Shown piece after piece: positions 18,212 through 25,911 of a stretch of DNA of 64,000 nt. Numbering within the stretch: the stretch's first letter is position 1; the number at the start of each line of letters is the position of its first letter. The notes beneath the pieces were generated by a model. It ran no database searches, had not been told where the DNA came from, and was given only the letters and a program-made list of their open reading frames with translations. The stretch comes from Nitrospira sp. Its GTDB lineage: Bacteria; Nitrospirota; Nitrospiria; Nitrospirales; Nitrospiraceae. The translations under genes were made by a program, and so were the position numbers. The stretch is taken from positions 1 through 64,000 of the forward strand of contig JARFXQ010000012.1 in assembly GCA_029194725.1 (NCBI GenBank). Direction: 5' to 3'.

Positions 18212-18601
18212 TCAGACGGCTTCGCGAGCTACAGTCTTAAAATAGGCGAGGAGATCACGAGCGGAAATAATCCCCACGACGGTGCCTGCATCGGTGACCG
18301 CCAGATGGCGGATGCGTCTGTCCGCCATGAGGTCACGCGCGTAATGCGGTGAGAGTTCATTTTCCACCGACACAATCGGTTTAGACATCACCTGCGAAAC
18401 GGCGGTGCCCGCTACGTCGATTCGTTCTGCGACAGCCCGGACGATGTCGGTTTCCGTGATGATTCCAGAAAAAGCCTCGCCGGTTTTCACCAGCAATGAG
18501 CCGATGTGACTGGCGTGCATGCGTGCCGCCGCCTCCTGGACTGTCGTCTCTCCTGGAACCGCACTGATGTCACGGGTCATGAGTTGTCCAACGGTTGCCA
18601 T
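18212..18601 (-). CDS. CBS-domain pair protein
   Basis: 129 residues made of two CBS motifs only: VGQLMTRDISAVPGETTVQEAAARM..HIGSLLV..GIITETDIVRAV and VSQVMSKPIVSVENE...DLMADRRIRHLAVT..GTVVGIISARDLL. Such tandem CBS (Bateman) modules bind adenosine nucleotides and act as energy sensors or accessory subunits. Partner unknown. Convergent with the CCG gene, 15 bases apart. Confidence 0.92.
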   Translation of the reverse strand: MATVGQLMTRDISAVPGETTVQEAAARMHASHIGSLLVKTGEAFSGIITETDIVRAVAERIDVAGTAVSQVMSKPIVSVENELSPHYARDLMADRRIRHLAVTDAGTVVGIISARDLLAYFKTVAREAV

Positions 18602-18924
18602 GAGGAGCCCCCCTGGTTCAAGGTGTTGTCGAGTTTCTGGTTCAATGAATGATGGGACTATTCTAGGAAGCGGCAGGGTGGATGCGCAACGTCAACACAA
18701 CCAAGAAGACATCTGATCGCGTCGGGAGGGTGTTGATCGACCGACATGGCGTGTAACGATGGAATGGACGGCGACCTCGAAACTGCTCCAGTATTGGGTT
18801 TCCCCCTCTAATGGGGCATAGACCAAGGAATAAAGTATTGCGTAGGGTGTAGCCAGAGTTTCACAGGAACGACCACGAGTGTTTAGGCACTGAGTGCCTT
18901 CGCGACCGGATCTGGAGGTGCCCT
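18602..18924. other. Intergenic region, divergent promoters expected
   Basis: About 320 bases between the divergent CBS gene and the secreted-protein gene. No gene seen. A small inverted repeat (AGGCAC-TGA-GTGCCT, about 18884-18898) lies just ahead of the plus-strand gene; it may be an operator or chance. Confidence 0.35.
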
Positions 18925-19488
18925 ATGCGGCCGACACGAATGTCTTATCTGCTCGCTGCGATACTGGCTATCTTTTCCGCTGCTCCGGCATTCTCAGATA
19001 CCCAGTCTGGATCTGCTACGACTTGGGAATGCCCCCAAGCAGACGGTAGTTCCATGTATACCAATAAGGAGAGGGCCGGTTGCCACGTCATGACACTCAA
19101 GGCGATTTCTGTTGTGCCGGATTTGGAGAATATGCCGACGACTCCACGGGCGACAATGACCGGCGCACCTCATTACGAAATTCCCACGTATCAGGATCGT
19201 GCTCCCGGCATAGGAAGTCCGAATGTGCCGGATTGGGCGCGTGATTGGCACGCAAGCATCGCTCCGTCGGGCTCTATGCAGGAGGAAGTCTGCTCGCTCT
19301 ACTCGGAATGGATGCAACTGGTGCAGAAGACCCGTGGAGGGATGTTTTTCGGATCAGACCCTTCCTACGGTGGAGATATCACGGGGCGGGCACAGCGAGT
19401 GCCAAGCCATTCTTATTACGATAATGCGCGTTATATCGCACTTTCGAGGCTGTTCGGCACGGGGTTTGTGCCTGTCGGCTGTTCCTAG
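18925..19488 (+). CDS. Secreted protein of unknown function
   Basis: 187 residues. N-terminal signal peptide (MSYLLAAILAIFSAAPAFSDT, cleavage probably after AFS). The mature part begins WECPQADGSSMYTNKERAGCHVMTL, resembling the DUF4124 pattern W.C...G...YTN....GC. The remainder is Pro/Gly/Tyr-rich with no known domain and a C-terminal Cys. GGAGGTGCCCT lies before the ATG at 18925. An ATG at residue 6 would also leave an intact signal peptide. Probably periplasmic. Confidence 0.7.
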   Translation: MRPTRMSYLLAAILAIFSAAPAFSDTQSGSATTWECPQADGSSMYTNKERAGCHVMTLKAISVVPDLENMPTTPRATMTGAPHYEIPTYQDRAPGIGSPNVPDWARDWHASIAPSGSMQEEVCSLYSEWMQLVQKTRGGMFFGSDPSYGGDITGRAQRVPSHSYYDNARYIALSRLFGTGFVPVGCS

Positions 19489-19506
19489 ATTTTCTGACTC
19501 GGTTTT

Positions 19507-20529
19507 TCAGACCCTATAGAACTCCCGATACCACTTCACGAAACGAGGTATGCCCTCTTCGATTGATGTGGTCGGCTTGAATCCGACATCGAGGGTGAGA
19601 TCGTCAATATCGGCGTAAGTCGCAGGGACGTCCCCCGGTTGCAACGGCATCAGTTTTTTCTCCGCCTTCTTGCCCAACGCCAGCTCCAGGATCTCGATAA
19701 AGTGCAGCAGTTCAACCGGCCGATGGTTGCCGATATTGTAGATTCGTGCCGGAGCCGAGCTGGTTCCTGGTGTCGGCCGATCCCCGGACCAGGTTGGATC
19801 GGCTGTCGCTGGATGATCAAGCGTCCGGATGACCCCCTCGACAATGTCGTCCACATAGGTGAAATCGCGTTTCATCCGGCCCTGGTTAAAGACTTCGATC
19901 GGTTTGCCCTCCAAGATAGCCTTCGTAAAGATGAAAAGAGCCATGTCAGGTCGCCCCCAAGGCCCATAAACGGTAAAAAATCGAAGGCCGGTGCAGGGCA
20001 GTTGATAGAGATGCGCATAACAGTGAGCCATCAGTTCATTGGCTTTTTTGGTGGCGGCATACAGCGAAACCGGATGGTCCACATTGTCATGGGTGGAGAA
20101 CGGCATTTGGGTGTTCCCTCCATAGACAGAACTGGACGAGGCATAGACCAAATGCTCGATGGTGCGACGCCGGCAGCCTTCCAGAATGTTGATGAATCCC
20201 TCGATGTTGCTTTCGGTGTAAGCATGAGGATTGGTCAGTGAGTAGCGGACGCCGGCCTGAGCAGCGAGATGAACCACCCGCCTGATCGATTCACCGGCAA
20301 AGAGATCCCACATGCCTTGTCGATTGGAGAGATCGAGCTTGACGAAACGAAATCGATCGTGCGGCGTCAATTGGGCGAGCCGAGTCTGTTTCAATCGCAC
20401 GTCATAGTAGTCGTTGATATTGTCCAGGCCGATCACCTGGTCGCCACGTTCCAACAGGCGCATGGCCACGTGAAATCCGATGAATCCCGCTGCTCCTGTG
20501 ACAAGAATCGGCGACTGCGTTCCAACCAT
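19507..20529 (-). CDS. NAD-dependent epimerase, UDP-glucuronate 4-epimerase type
   Basis: 340 residues, extended SDR fold: [19 protein letters not shown] (NAD-binding GxxGxxG), [10 protein letters not shown], catalytic YAATKK (Y-x3-K), [16 protein letters not shown] and [12 protein letters not shown]. The [13 protein letters not shown] and GPWGRPDMA strings are characteristic of UDP-glucuronate 4-epimerases, which make UDP-galacturonate for lipopolysaccharide or exopolysaccharide. Convergent with the secreted-protein gene. It follows the MBL-fold gene on the same strand after 24 bases. Confidence 0.93.
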   Translation of the reverse strand: MVGTQSPILVTGAAGFIGFHVAMRLLERGDQVIGLDNINDYYDVRLKQTRLAQLTPHDRFRFVKLDLSNRQGMWDLFAGESIRRVVHLAAQAGVRYSLTNPHAYTESNIEGFINILEGCRRRTIEHLVYASSSSVYGGNTQMPFSTHDNVDHPVSLYAATKKANELMAHCYAHLYQLPCTGLRFFTVYGPWGRPDMALFIFTKAILEGKPIEVFNQGRMKRDFTYVDDIVEGVIRTLDHPATADPTWSGDRPTPGTSSAPARIYNIGNHRPVELLHFIEILELALGKKAEKKLMPLQPGDVPATYADIDDLTLDVGFKPTTSIEEGIPRFVKWYREFYRV

Positions 20530-20553
20530 GGCTGCTCCTCAAAGAAAGATAGT

Positions 20554-22185
20554 CTATCGTCCCCTGCCCGTTTTCATGAAGGGGGGATCGCCGTGATCCA
20601 ACCGATACAGCGTCATCGGAGCGAGGGTTTCGCTTGCTGAACTGACCTCGATCACCCCCCCACTCAGGATTCGATAGACATCGAAGGCGTGGGCACGATG
20701 ATAGCGACAACTCTGTGAAACAAGAAGGTCTTTCAATTTTTCAGGCTGTTCCCAATGAGCCGTTAAAAGTGAGGTTCTGCAGGGATTACGGCGGCTGAAC
20801 ATGAAGGACAGGTGATCGGGGTACCAGTCAGCTCCACCGGTGGCGTAGGAAACAAACATCCTGGCGTGGGCGGCCTCACAGACCTCGGCGAGATAGGCGT
20901 TCGTGAGATAGCCGTTTTCGCCGACATCCAACCATTTGCCGGGATGAGAGAGTGGGGCGTGGGCGGCATGGCTACGAATTTCAAGCAACTGCTGTTGTGA
21001 CGCGAACAGCAGCGGAATCGGTCCGTATTGCCCGACCAATTGCTGGATGACATTGTCCTTGAGGGCGGACCGTCCGTCGTTCGTCGGACCGCTGTCCGCA
21101 TGGATCAGTACATTGTGCCCTCGATCCGAAATTAGATAGCAATTTCTGGGCATGTTCAAGTCGCATGGGTCCTCGCCGTAGAAGGGCACGGACACGACAG
21201 TTCCGCCTTCAAATGGCCAAGTTTCTCCATGGGCCAGTTCGATGATCTGGTCAAAACCCAGTTCTCTGAGAAGCGACCGATAGTCGAAAAATAGCCGGTT
21301 TCGATTTTGTCGGCTTGGCACGATGATCGGCGTGTCTTTCGACAAATGGAGCAAGGTGCGAGGATCGACGTGATCATCGTGATCGTGGGTCAGAAACACG
21401 GCAGCAGGTTTCGGGAATAGTCCGCTCCAGACCGACGGCAACGGAGATTCGGCAAACCAAGGCAGAAACCAAGGGTCGAAGAGAAGTACGGTGTCTCGTT
21501 GCCGATATAGGAGTGCGGCATGCCCGAGATGCACGATATCTTGATCCTGCACCACGTCATGCCAATGTTGCCGGATGGAAGTCGTTGCTGAAACGGCCAA
21601 GCAACCATAGTGTTGCAGCGCTTCAAGCAATTTCGTCAGAAGTCCCTGTGCATCAGGCGGCAGGGCCGACAACGCAGAACGTAGATCGTCCACGGTATGG
21701 GTGCCGTCGAGCAGGCCGAGCAGTTTCCCTACGATGGGTCCCAGCGATCGCCCGTTGAATCCGATGGGGATCGCCTGATGATTGATCGCGTGAAAGATGC
21801 GAAGCCCACCGTTGGTCACGGTCGCGGATTTGCCTGGATCAGTCGGGAATTCCCAGCGAAAGGTCCCATCCGGTCGTCGCCCGCAGTGGATGTGTTGTTT
21901 CAGATAAGGCCGTGCATTGACCAGCTCTGCATAGGCATCTTCCAACCGTTGCTGGCGATCGGGATCGTCGAGTGGTGCCCGTTTTGAAAAGACATCGCTG
22001 ATAGCGGTATCGATTGCGCTGGAGAGGAGGCTATGGGTTTCGTGGAGGCTTGCGACCACTTCAGGGGCCACCCCACCTACGAAAGGAAAGGGGCCCGGTG
22101 GCTCCGCGCTCTCCAGTTGCACCCAGCACCAGGGTGCGAGGCTCAGGTAATGATTTTTAGGAAGGTTGGTCCAAATCTGGCTCAT
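20554..22185 (-). CDS. Metallo-beta-lactamase-fold protein with N-terminal PqqD/RRE-like region
   Basis: 543 residues. The C-terminal part (about 220-500) has the MBL zinc motif THDHDDHVDP (HxHxDH) and LIHADSGPT, as in the UlaG/RomA-like group that cleaves phosphate esters or related substrates. Residues about 145-205 (IPIGFNGRSLGPIVGKLLGLLDGTHTVDDLRSALSALP..LLEALQHYGCL) read like a small winged helix of the PqqD/RRE kind: start of a domain, LL.LLDG..T..DL, then the final turn. The first 140 residues are unassigned. It overlaps the upstream VOC gene by 4 bases (ATGA), so the two are coupled. Substrate and pathway unknown; the RRE reading is an inference from pattern only. Confidence 0.75.
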   Translation of the reverse strand: MSQIWTNLPKNHYLSLAPWCWVQLESAEPPGPFPFVGGVAPEVVASLHETHSLLSSAIDTAISDVFSKRAPLDDPDRQQRLEDAYAELVNARPYLKQHIHCGRRPDGTFRWEFPTDPGKSATVTNGGLRIFHAINHQAIPIGFNGRSLGPIVGKLLGLLDGTHTVDDLRSALSALPPDAQGLLTKLLEALQHYGCLAVSATTSIRQHWHDVVQDQDIVHLGHAALLYRQRDTVLLFDPWFLPWFAESPLPSVWSGLFPKPAAVFLTHDHDDHVDPRTLLHLSKDTPIIVPSRQNRNRLFFDYRSLLRELGFDQIIELAHGETWPFEGGTVVSVPFYGEDPCDLNMPRNCYLISDRGHNVLIHADSGPTNDGRSALKDNVIQQLVGQYGPIPLLFASQQQLLEIRSHAAHAPLSHPGKWLDVGENGYLTNAYLAEVCEAAHARMFVSYATGGADWYPDHLSFMFSRRNPCRTSLLTAHWEQPEKLKDLLVSQSCRYHRAHAFDVYRILSGGVIEVSSASETLAPMTLYRLDHGDPPFMKTGRGR

Positions 22186-22619
22186 GAGTCGGCGCTGAAC
22201 CTCAGCTTGCTGATCGCCGGTTCATACAGAGCCTGGACCAGATTGCCGTCAGGATCGGTAAAATAGAACGAATAACTGCCGTCACGGTGCTGCTTTGGTT
22301 CCTTGGCTATTCGTCCGCCCAGAGACTCGATCCTTGGCAGGATCTCTCGGTACATCTGATCGACGGCTTGTGGACTGTCGAGAATCACCCCAAGGTGATC
22401 GAGTAATTGAGCCGGTGTGGATTGGTACGAGGAGAGTTCATCTTTGGGAATTTGGTGGAGCGCCAGATTGTCGATGCCGGAACTGAAATATACATTCTCG
22501 GGATCTGGCTCCCACACCGATTGAAATCCAAGCAACTGCTCATAAAATCGTCGCGAGCGAGGAAGGTTGATGACCCGCAAGGCCAAATGCCGAAGACCTC
22601 TATGGAGTGGAGCAGTCAT
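22182..22619 (-). CDS. VOC (glyoxalase/bleomycin-resistance) family protein
   Basis: 145 residues from the ATG at 22619; an ATG at 22658 would add 13 residues. VOC pattern: LRHLALRVINLPRSRRFYEQLLGFQSVWEP, then DNLALHQ.., LDHLGVILDSPQAVDQMY, and SYSFYFTDPDGNLVQALYEP, with the metal-ligand His and Glu in usual places. A single domain of this kind works as a dimer; lyase, dioxygenase or binding roles are possible. Translationally coupled to the MBL-fold gene. Confidence 0.88.
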   Translation of the reverse strand: MTAPLHRGLRHLALRVINLPRSRRFYEQLLGFQSVWEPDPENVYFSSGIDNLALHQIPKDELSSYQSTPAQLLDHLGVILDSPQAVDQMYREILPRIESLGGRIAKEPKQHRDGSYSFYFTDPDGNLVQALYEPAISKLRFSADS

Positions 22620-22740
22620 ACGAAGCAACTCGTTCGTTGATCCGACTAAAATATGCATAGTAGGGAGGCTAACTGCAAGCCGTCAACGGAAAATCAGCTT
22701 CTGCCTCAGGCTCAGCAGCTATGGTACGATCACCGCAGTC

Positions 22741-23568
22741 ATGACATTCGACGGCATGAGAGTCGTTGCGTTCGAGAGCCGGATGGCGGCGGAGATCACC
22801 AGGCTGATTGAGCGGTACGGCGGGAGGCCGCTCGTTGCTCCCGTCCTCCGCGAGATTCCGCTGGAAAGTAATTCAGCAGCGCATGAGTTCGGGGCCCGGC
22901 TCATGGCGGGGCGGATCGATCTGCTTATTCTCCTAACTGGCATCGGCACAACGATGCTGTTTGACCTGCTCAGGACGCGCTATCCCTGGTCGTCGATCAT
23001 AACTGCTCTCCAACAGGCTCCCATCGTAGCACGTGGACCAAAGCCGGTCGCAGCTCTCAAGGCCGTTGGGCTTCAAGCCACCGTGACGGTGCCGGAACCA
23101 AATACCTGGCATGATCTCGTATCGACCTTGGATGAACATCGCTCTGTGAAAGGGTTACGAGTCGCCGTTCAAGAATATGGAGTCCCCAACCGCGATCTGT
23201 TGCGAGCACTGGAACAGCGAGGCGCAGAAGTATTTCCGGTTCCGATCTACAAGTGGGCATTGCCAGAGGATCTTGGACCGATTCGCCAGGTTCTCGATGA
23301 AATCATAGCCGGCCGAGTCAATGTGATCCTAATCACCAATGCTGCACAGGTGGACCATGTCATGCGGGTGTTGGAGCAAGATGGAAAGGTGCAACTTTTC
23401 AATGAAGCACTCCGCAAGCTGGTCGTCGCCTCGATCGGTCCGACTGCCAGCGAACGGTTGCGCCACCACGGCTGGCCGGTGGATTTCGAGCCGTCGCACT
23501 CAAGGATGGGAATCCTAGTCAAGGAAGTCTTCGAGCATACCGACTTGCTCAAATCGAAAGGCTCTTAA
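22741..23568 (+). CDS. hemD: Uroporphyrinogen-III synthase family protein
   Basis: 275 residues with the two-lobed HemD pattern: MRVVAFESRMAAEITRLIERYGGRPLVAPVLREIPL at the start, DLLILLTGIGTTMLF, VAVQEYGVPNRDLLRALEQRGAEVFPVPIYKWALP, ITNAAQVDHVM and the C-terminal ASIGPTASERLRHHGWPVDFEPSHSRMG. It cyclises hydroxymethylbilane to uroporphyrinogen III for heme and siroheme; the lobe sequences resemble the stand-alone paralogues in which substrate is not certain. I chose ATG 22741. The last 90 bases are repeated in decayed form twice downstream (24730-24873 and 25250-25400), see findings. Confidence 0.85.
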   Translation: MTFDGMRVVAFESRMAAEITRLIERYGGRPLVAPVLREIPLESNSAAHEFGARLMAGRIDLLILLTGIGTTMLFDLLRTRYPWSSIITALQQAPIVARGPKPVAALKAVGLQATVTVPEPNTWHDLVSTLDEHRSVKGLRVAVQEYGVPNRDLLRALEQRGAEVFPVPIYKWALPEDLGPIRQVLDEIIAGRVNVILITNAAQVDHVMRVLEQDGKVQLFNEALRKLVVASIGPTASERLRHHGWPVDFEPSHSRMGILVKEVFEHTDLLKSKGS

Positions 23569-23751
23569 AATAAGTCCATGCTCATGCCTTAGCCGACCCC
23601 TATTTCTTACGACTCTTGATAGATGAGACAGTTGCTGACTCCGAATCTGGCACAATCAGTCGGTAAGACGTAGCGTTTGCGTCCGGCGGAGACGGTACCG
23701 AACAGAAACTGTCTACCATTCAGCGCACAAGGGAAACCGTTGGGAGAGTCG

Positions 23752-24294
23752 CTACAGCCACAGGTCGCTGAGGGGAAGTGTAAGTTGCGCGAAGTGAGGG
23801 TGGGTGATCGTGATAGGCCCCTGCCCTTCAACACACAAAACATACTGAGGCCCCTGAAGCGCATAGCACTCCACACCTCGTGCTTCGGGGTCCACGATCC
23901 AGTAATGGGCAATACCAAGTGTGCTGTAGCGGCGCGCTTTGATCGTGCGGTCCCGCTCACGAGTGGTAGGGGAGAGAATTTCCACGGCCAACAGGGGGGC
24001 GCCCTCGATACCACGCTCCGAGACTTGGGTCGGCTGAGAGACGACCACCAAGTCCGGCTGCACCACATCATGGGGGGTAAGGATGACATCGACTGGCGCA
24101 TCGAAGACTTCCCCCAGGCCGCGCTGCTCGAAATACGCCTCCAGACATCGCTGGAGTCGCTTGGAAACCCGTTGATGCAACGGGCTCGGCGCCGGCGTCA
24201 CCAGGAGGCCCCCGTCAACCATCTCATATCGGCAGCCATCGTCGGGAACAGCGGCATAGTCCGAATAGTCGAGCTTCTGTTTCAGCCCGATCAC
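23752..24294 (-). CDS. Uma2-family (DUF820) PD-(D/E)XK nuclease-like protein
   Basis: 180 residues. YSDYAAVPDDGCRYEMVDGGLLVTPAPSPLHQRVSKRL at the N-terminus, VVQPDLVVVS, LLAVEILSPTTRERDRTIKARRYSTLGIAHYWIVDPEARGVECY: the E..G, PDL and E-I-L-S-P-T...D...K..Y pattern of Uma2 proteins. This is a restriction-endonuclease-like fold common in cyanobacteria and in mobile or accessory regions; the biological role is unknown. Start is a GTG at 24294 with GAGGAGA 9 bases ahead. It lies on the strand opposite to hemD, between hemD and the first degenerate hemD 3' copy. Confidence 0.88.
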   Translation of the reverse strand: MIGLKQKLDYSDYAAVPDDGCRYEMVDGGLLVTPAPSPLHQRVSKRLQRCLEAYFEQRGLGEVFDAPVDVILTPHDVVQPDLVVVSQPTQVSERGIEGAPLLAVEILSPTTRERDRTIKARRYSTLGIAHYWIVDPEARGVECYALQGPQYVLCVEGQGPITITHPHFAQLTLPLSDLWL

Positions 24295-24729
24295 GGAAGT
24301 CTCTCCTCATGGATCATGACGACATCTTACCCAAGCCCTGCACAGAGAGCAAGGCGGCATCATGATTGTGTCATCACAACCGGGTTCCCGAATTTGTGGA
24401 GATGCATCTATCGGGCAACCTAGAATCAGCACTCCGTCCTCAGCATGATCGCGAGAACCGAGAGCTCTGCGCCCAACAGGCCTATCACGGCTCGCCCAGC
24501 AGTGTATATCGGTAGGCGAGCACCCCGGCGGTCTCCTCTTCGCTGATGACAATCGGGGCCATTGCGACCATGGCAGTCACTGGACTGCCAAACTTCATTG
24601 CGTTGAATCGCTCGCCGTCTGCGAATCAGTGGCCGGCAACCAGTTTGTTTTTCCGGAGGGCGAGCAACCACTCTCGGTACAGCTTCTTTTCCCTCTGGAG
24701 AACAAGAAACGACTCTCAGTACATTATCT
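24295..24729. other. Intergenic, probably decayed sequence
   Basis: No recognisable gene. On the minus strand a 37-codon frame ending at about 24488 (MKFGSPVTAMVAMAPIVIS...) can be read but matches nothing I know. Leads into the degenerate hemD 3' copy. Confidence 0.3.
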
Positions 24730-24873
24730 TTCAATCGGTCCCACCGCCGGCGAGCGGCTGCGCCACTACGACTGGCCGGTCGATTCGAACCGTCACATCC
24801 AAAGATGGGTACCCTCGTCAAAAACCTCAGCGGTCAGATAGCCCATCTGCTATCGTCAAAACGCACTGAGTAA
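24730..24873 (+). pseudogene. Degenerate copy of the hemD 3' end (copy 2)
   Basis: Plus-strand frame reads LSIGPTAGERLRHYDWPVD; after one lost base at about 24785 it continues FEPSHPKMGTLVKNLSG..., ending at TAA 24871-24873. This parallels the C-terminus of the intact hemD (SIGPTASERLRHHGWPVD, FEPSHSRMGILVKEV). Same orientation as hemD. There is no hemD 5' part in front of it, so it is a fragment and not a whole second gene. Confidence 0.8.
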
Positions 24874-24956
24874 GCCACCGAACCCACCTTTTTTCTCAGA
24901 TACAGGCCGTCTATACTAGCGACCATCGCTGAGTATAGGGTGACGGAGCCGCAACC

Positions 24957-25202
24957 ATGAAGAAGCAATTCGGATATGGCTGTGAATTTTGCAGAGGTAT
25001 CGTAAGGGGCAAGCGAGTTGATCGCGAGACCTTCAAGCATAAAACCGGCTTCGTCATTCTCGAACAGGTTTTGATCGGCATATGCGATCAGTGTGGAAGC
25101 CGTTATTACACTGCGAAGACGCTCAAACGGGTTCATGCGATCGCATCCGGGAAGGCTAAGCCCACCAGGACTCAACGAGTCCCTGTCGCCCAAGCGGGGT
25201 GA
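24957..25202 (+). CDS. YgiT-type zinc-finger protein (MqsA-like antitoxin N-domain)
   Basis: 81 residues: CEFCRGIVRGKRVDRE and LIGICDQCGSRYY supply two C-x2-C pairs that bind zinc, followed by the short helix AKTLKRVHAI. Stand-alone YgiT-type fingers are usually the antitoxin half of a pair with a small DUF4258 or RelE-like toxin gene next to them. No such toxin frame is visible in the 80 bases upstream or the 50 downstream, so it is an orphan. It is bracketed by two degenerate hemD 3' copies in the same orientation. Confidence 0.85.
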   Translation: MKKQFGYGCEFCRGIVRGKRVDRETFKHKTGFVILEQVLIGICDQCGSRYYTAKTLKRVHAIASGKAKPTRTQRVPVAQAG

Positions 25203-25249
25203 TCGTCGAGCCTCCACCGAACTTCTCCTGCCGCGAGGCATCGGTTGCC

Positions 25250-25400
25250 CATTGCTTCACTGCCGGCGAATGCCGCCGCCAGCGAACGGTTGCGTCACTA
25301 TGGCTGACTGGTTGATTTTGAGCCGGCGCATTCCAAGATGGGAATCTTGGTGAAGGAAGTGTCTGAGCAGGCAGCGAATATTCTTGGGAGGAAGCGGTAG
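25250..25400 (+). pseudogene. Degenerate copy of the hemD 3' end (copy 3)
   Basis: Plus-strand frame: ASERLRHYG, an in-frame TGA where hemD has Trp, LVDFEPAHSKMGILVKEVSEQ and a TAG at 25398-25400. Counted by eye, 73 of 90 bases agree with the intact hemD end from GCCAGCGAACGG onward. It is closer to intact hemD than copy 2 is, apart from its different last 10 codons. Confidence 0.82.
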
Positions 25401-25446
25401 GGTGGGACAAGGACTTGTTAGGTCACTGCTTACCTCGGGCCGAACA

Positions 25447-25911
25447 TTACTTATCCGTTGCTATTTCGACTGCTGGTGAAGGCTGTGGAGGAGTGTTTTT
25501 GAGGGTGGCAAAATGTTCCATGACTAAACGATGGATAAAGACATACCCTCCGCCTACTTTTCGGAGGAAGATTAGGCTGGCTGAATAGTCCAAGAAGCGG
25601 ACAAAATCTTTCGAGATGTACCCTTGACGATACAACATGAATCGAAGAACAAAGTGGCGCAAGACAGCCCCACCGTACCACAGGCCAACAACCCCAGAAG
25701 TCAATACTAGGAGGAACAAACTGCCCCTTGCTAACTCCATGTCCTCCCCGAAGAGTGCAAGTGCCATCCATGGCAACCATATGATAAAAATCAAACAGCT
25801 ACTGAAGAGGGCATGACGGAACGTCATCTTAATACCATCATTGGGGGCTGCAGGTGGCGTCGTTAAGGCATTTCCTTTAAGCTGATTCAGCAGTACCCCC
25901 ATCCCTCCCAA
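25447..25911 (-). CDS. C-terminal membrane part of the DUF4062-NACHT protein (out of frame)
   Basis: 154-codon frame with two hydrophobic segments (about residues 32-52 and 63-82) and the tail FVRFLDYSASLIFLRKVGGGYVFIHRLVMEHFA. That R-F-L-D-Y-x-x-x-x-x-L-R-K-V-G-G-G-Y-x-F-x-H-R string closes large NACHT membrane proteins in bacteria. It is therefore the missing end of the gene upstream and not an independent protein. It would join as GIF-LGGMGVLLNQL if one T is added to the run of six T (minus-strand sense) at about 25915-25920. Alternatively it restarts at the ATG at 25905, which has GGGAGG immediately in front. Confidence 0.7.
   Translation of the reverse strand: MGGMGVLLNQLKGNALTTPPAAPNDGIKMTFRHALFSSCLIFIIWLPWMALALFGEDMELARGSLFLLVLTSGVVGLWYGGAVLRHFVLRFMLYRQGYISKDFVRFLDYSASLIFLRKVGGGYVFIHRLVMEHFATLKNTPPQPSPAVEIATDK

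Noticed and set aside
22567..22740. N-terminal extension of hemD
   Set aside because: Shadow of the divergent VOC gene; the family N-terminus begins at ATG 22741.
23607..24101. 164-codon minus-strand frame beside Uma2
   Set aside because: Mostly an out-of-frame reading of the Uma2 gene. The last 45 codons after Uma2 look less random (several Cys, NGRQFLFGT) but have no start and match nothing I know.
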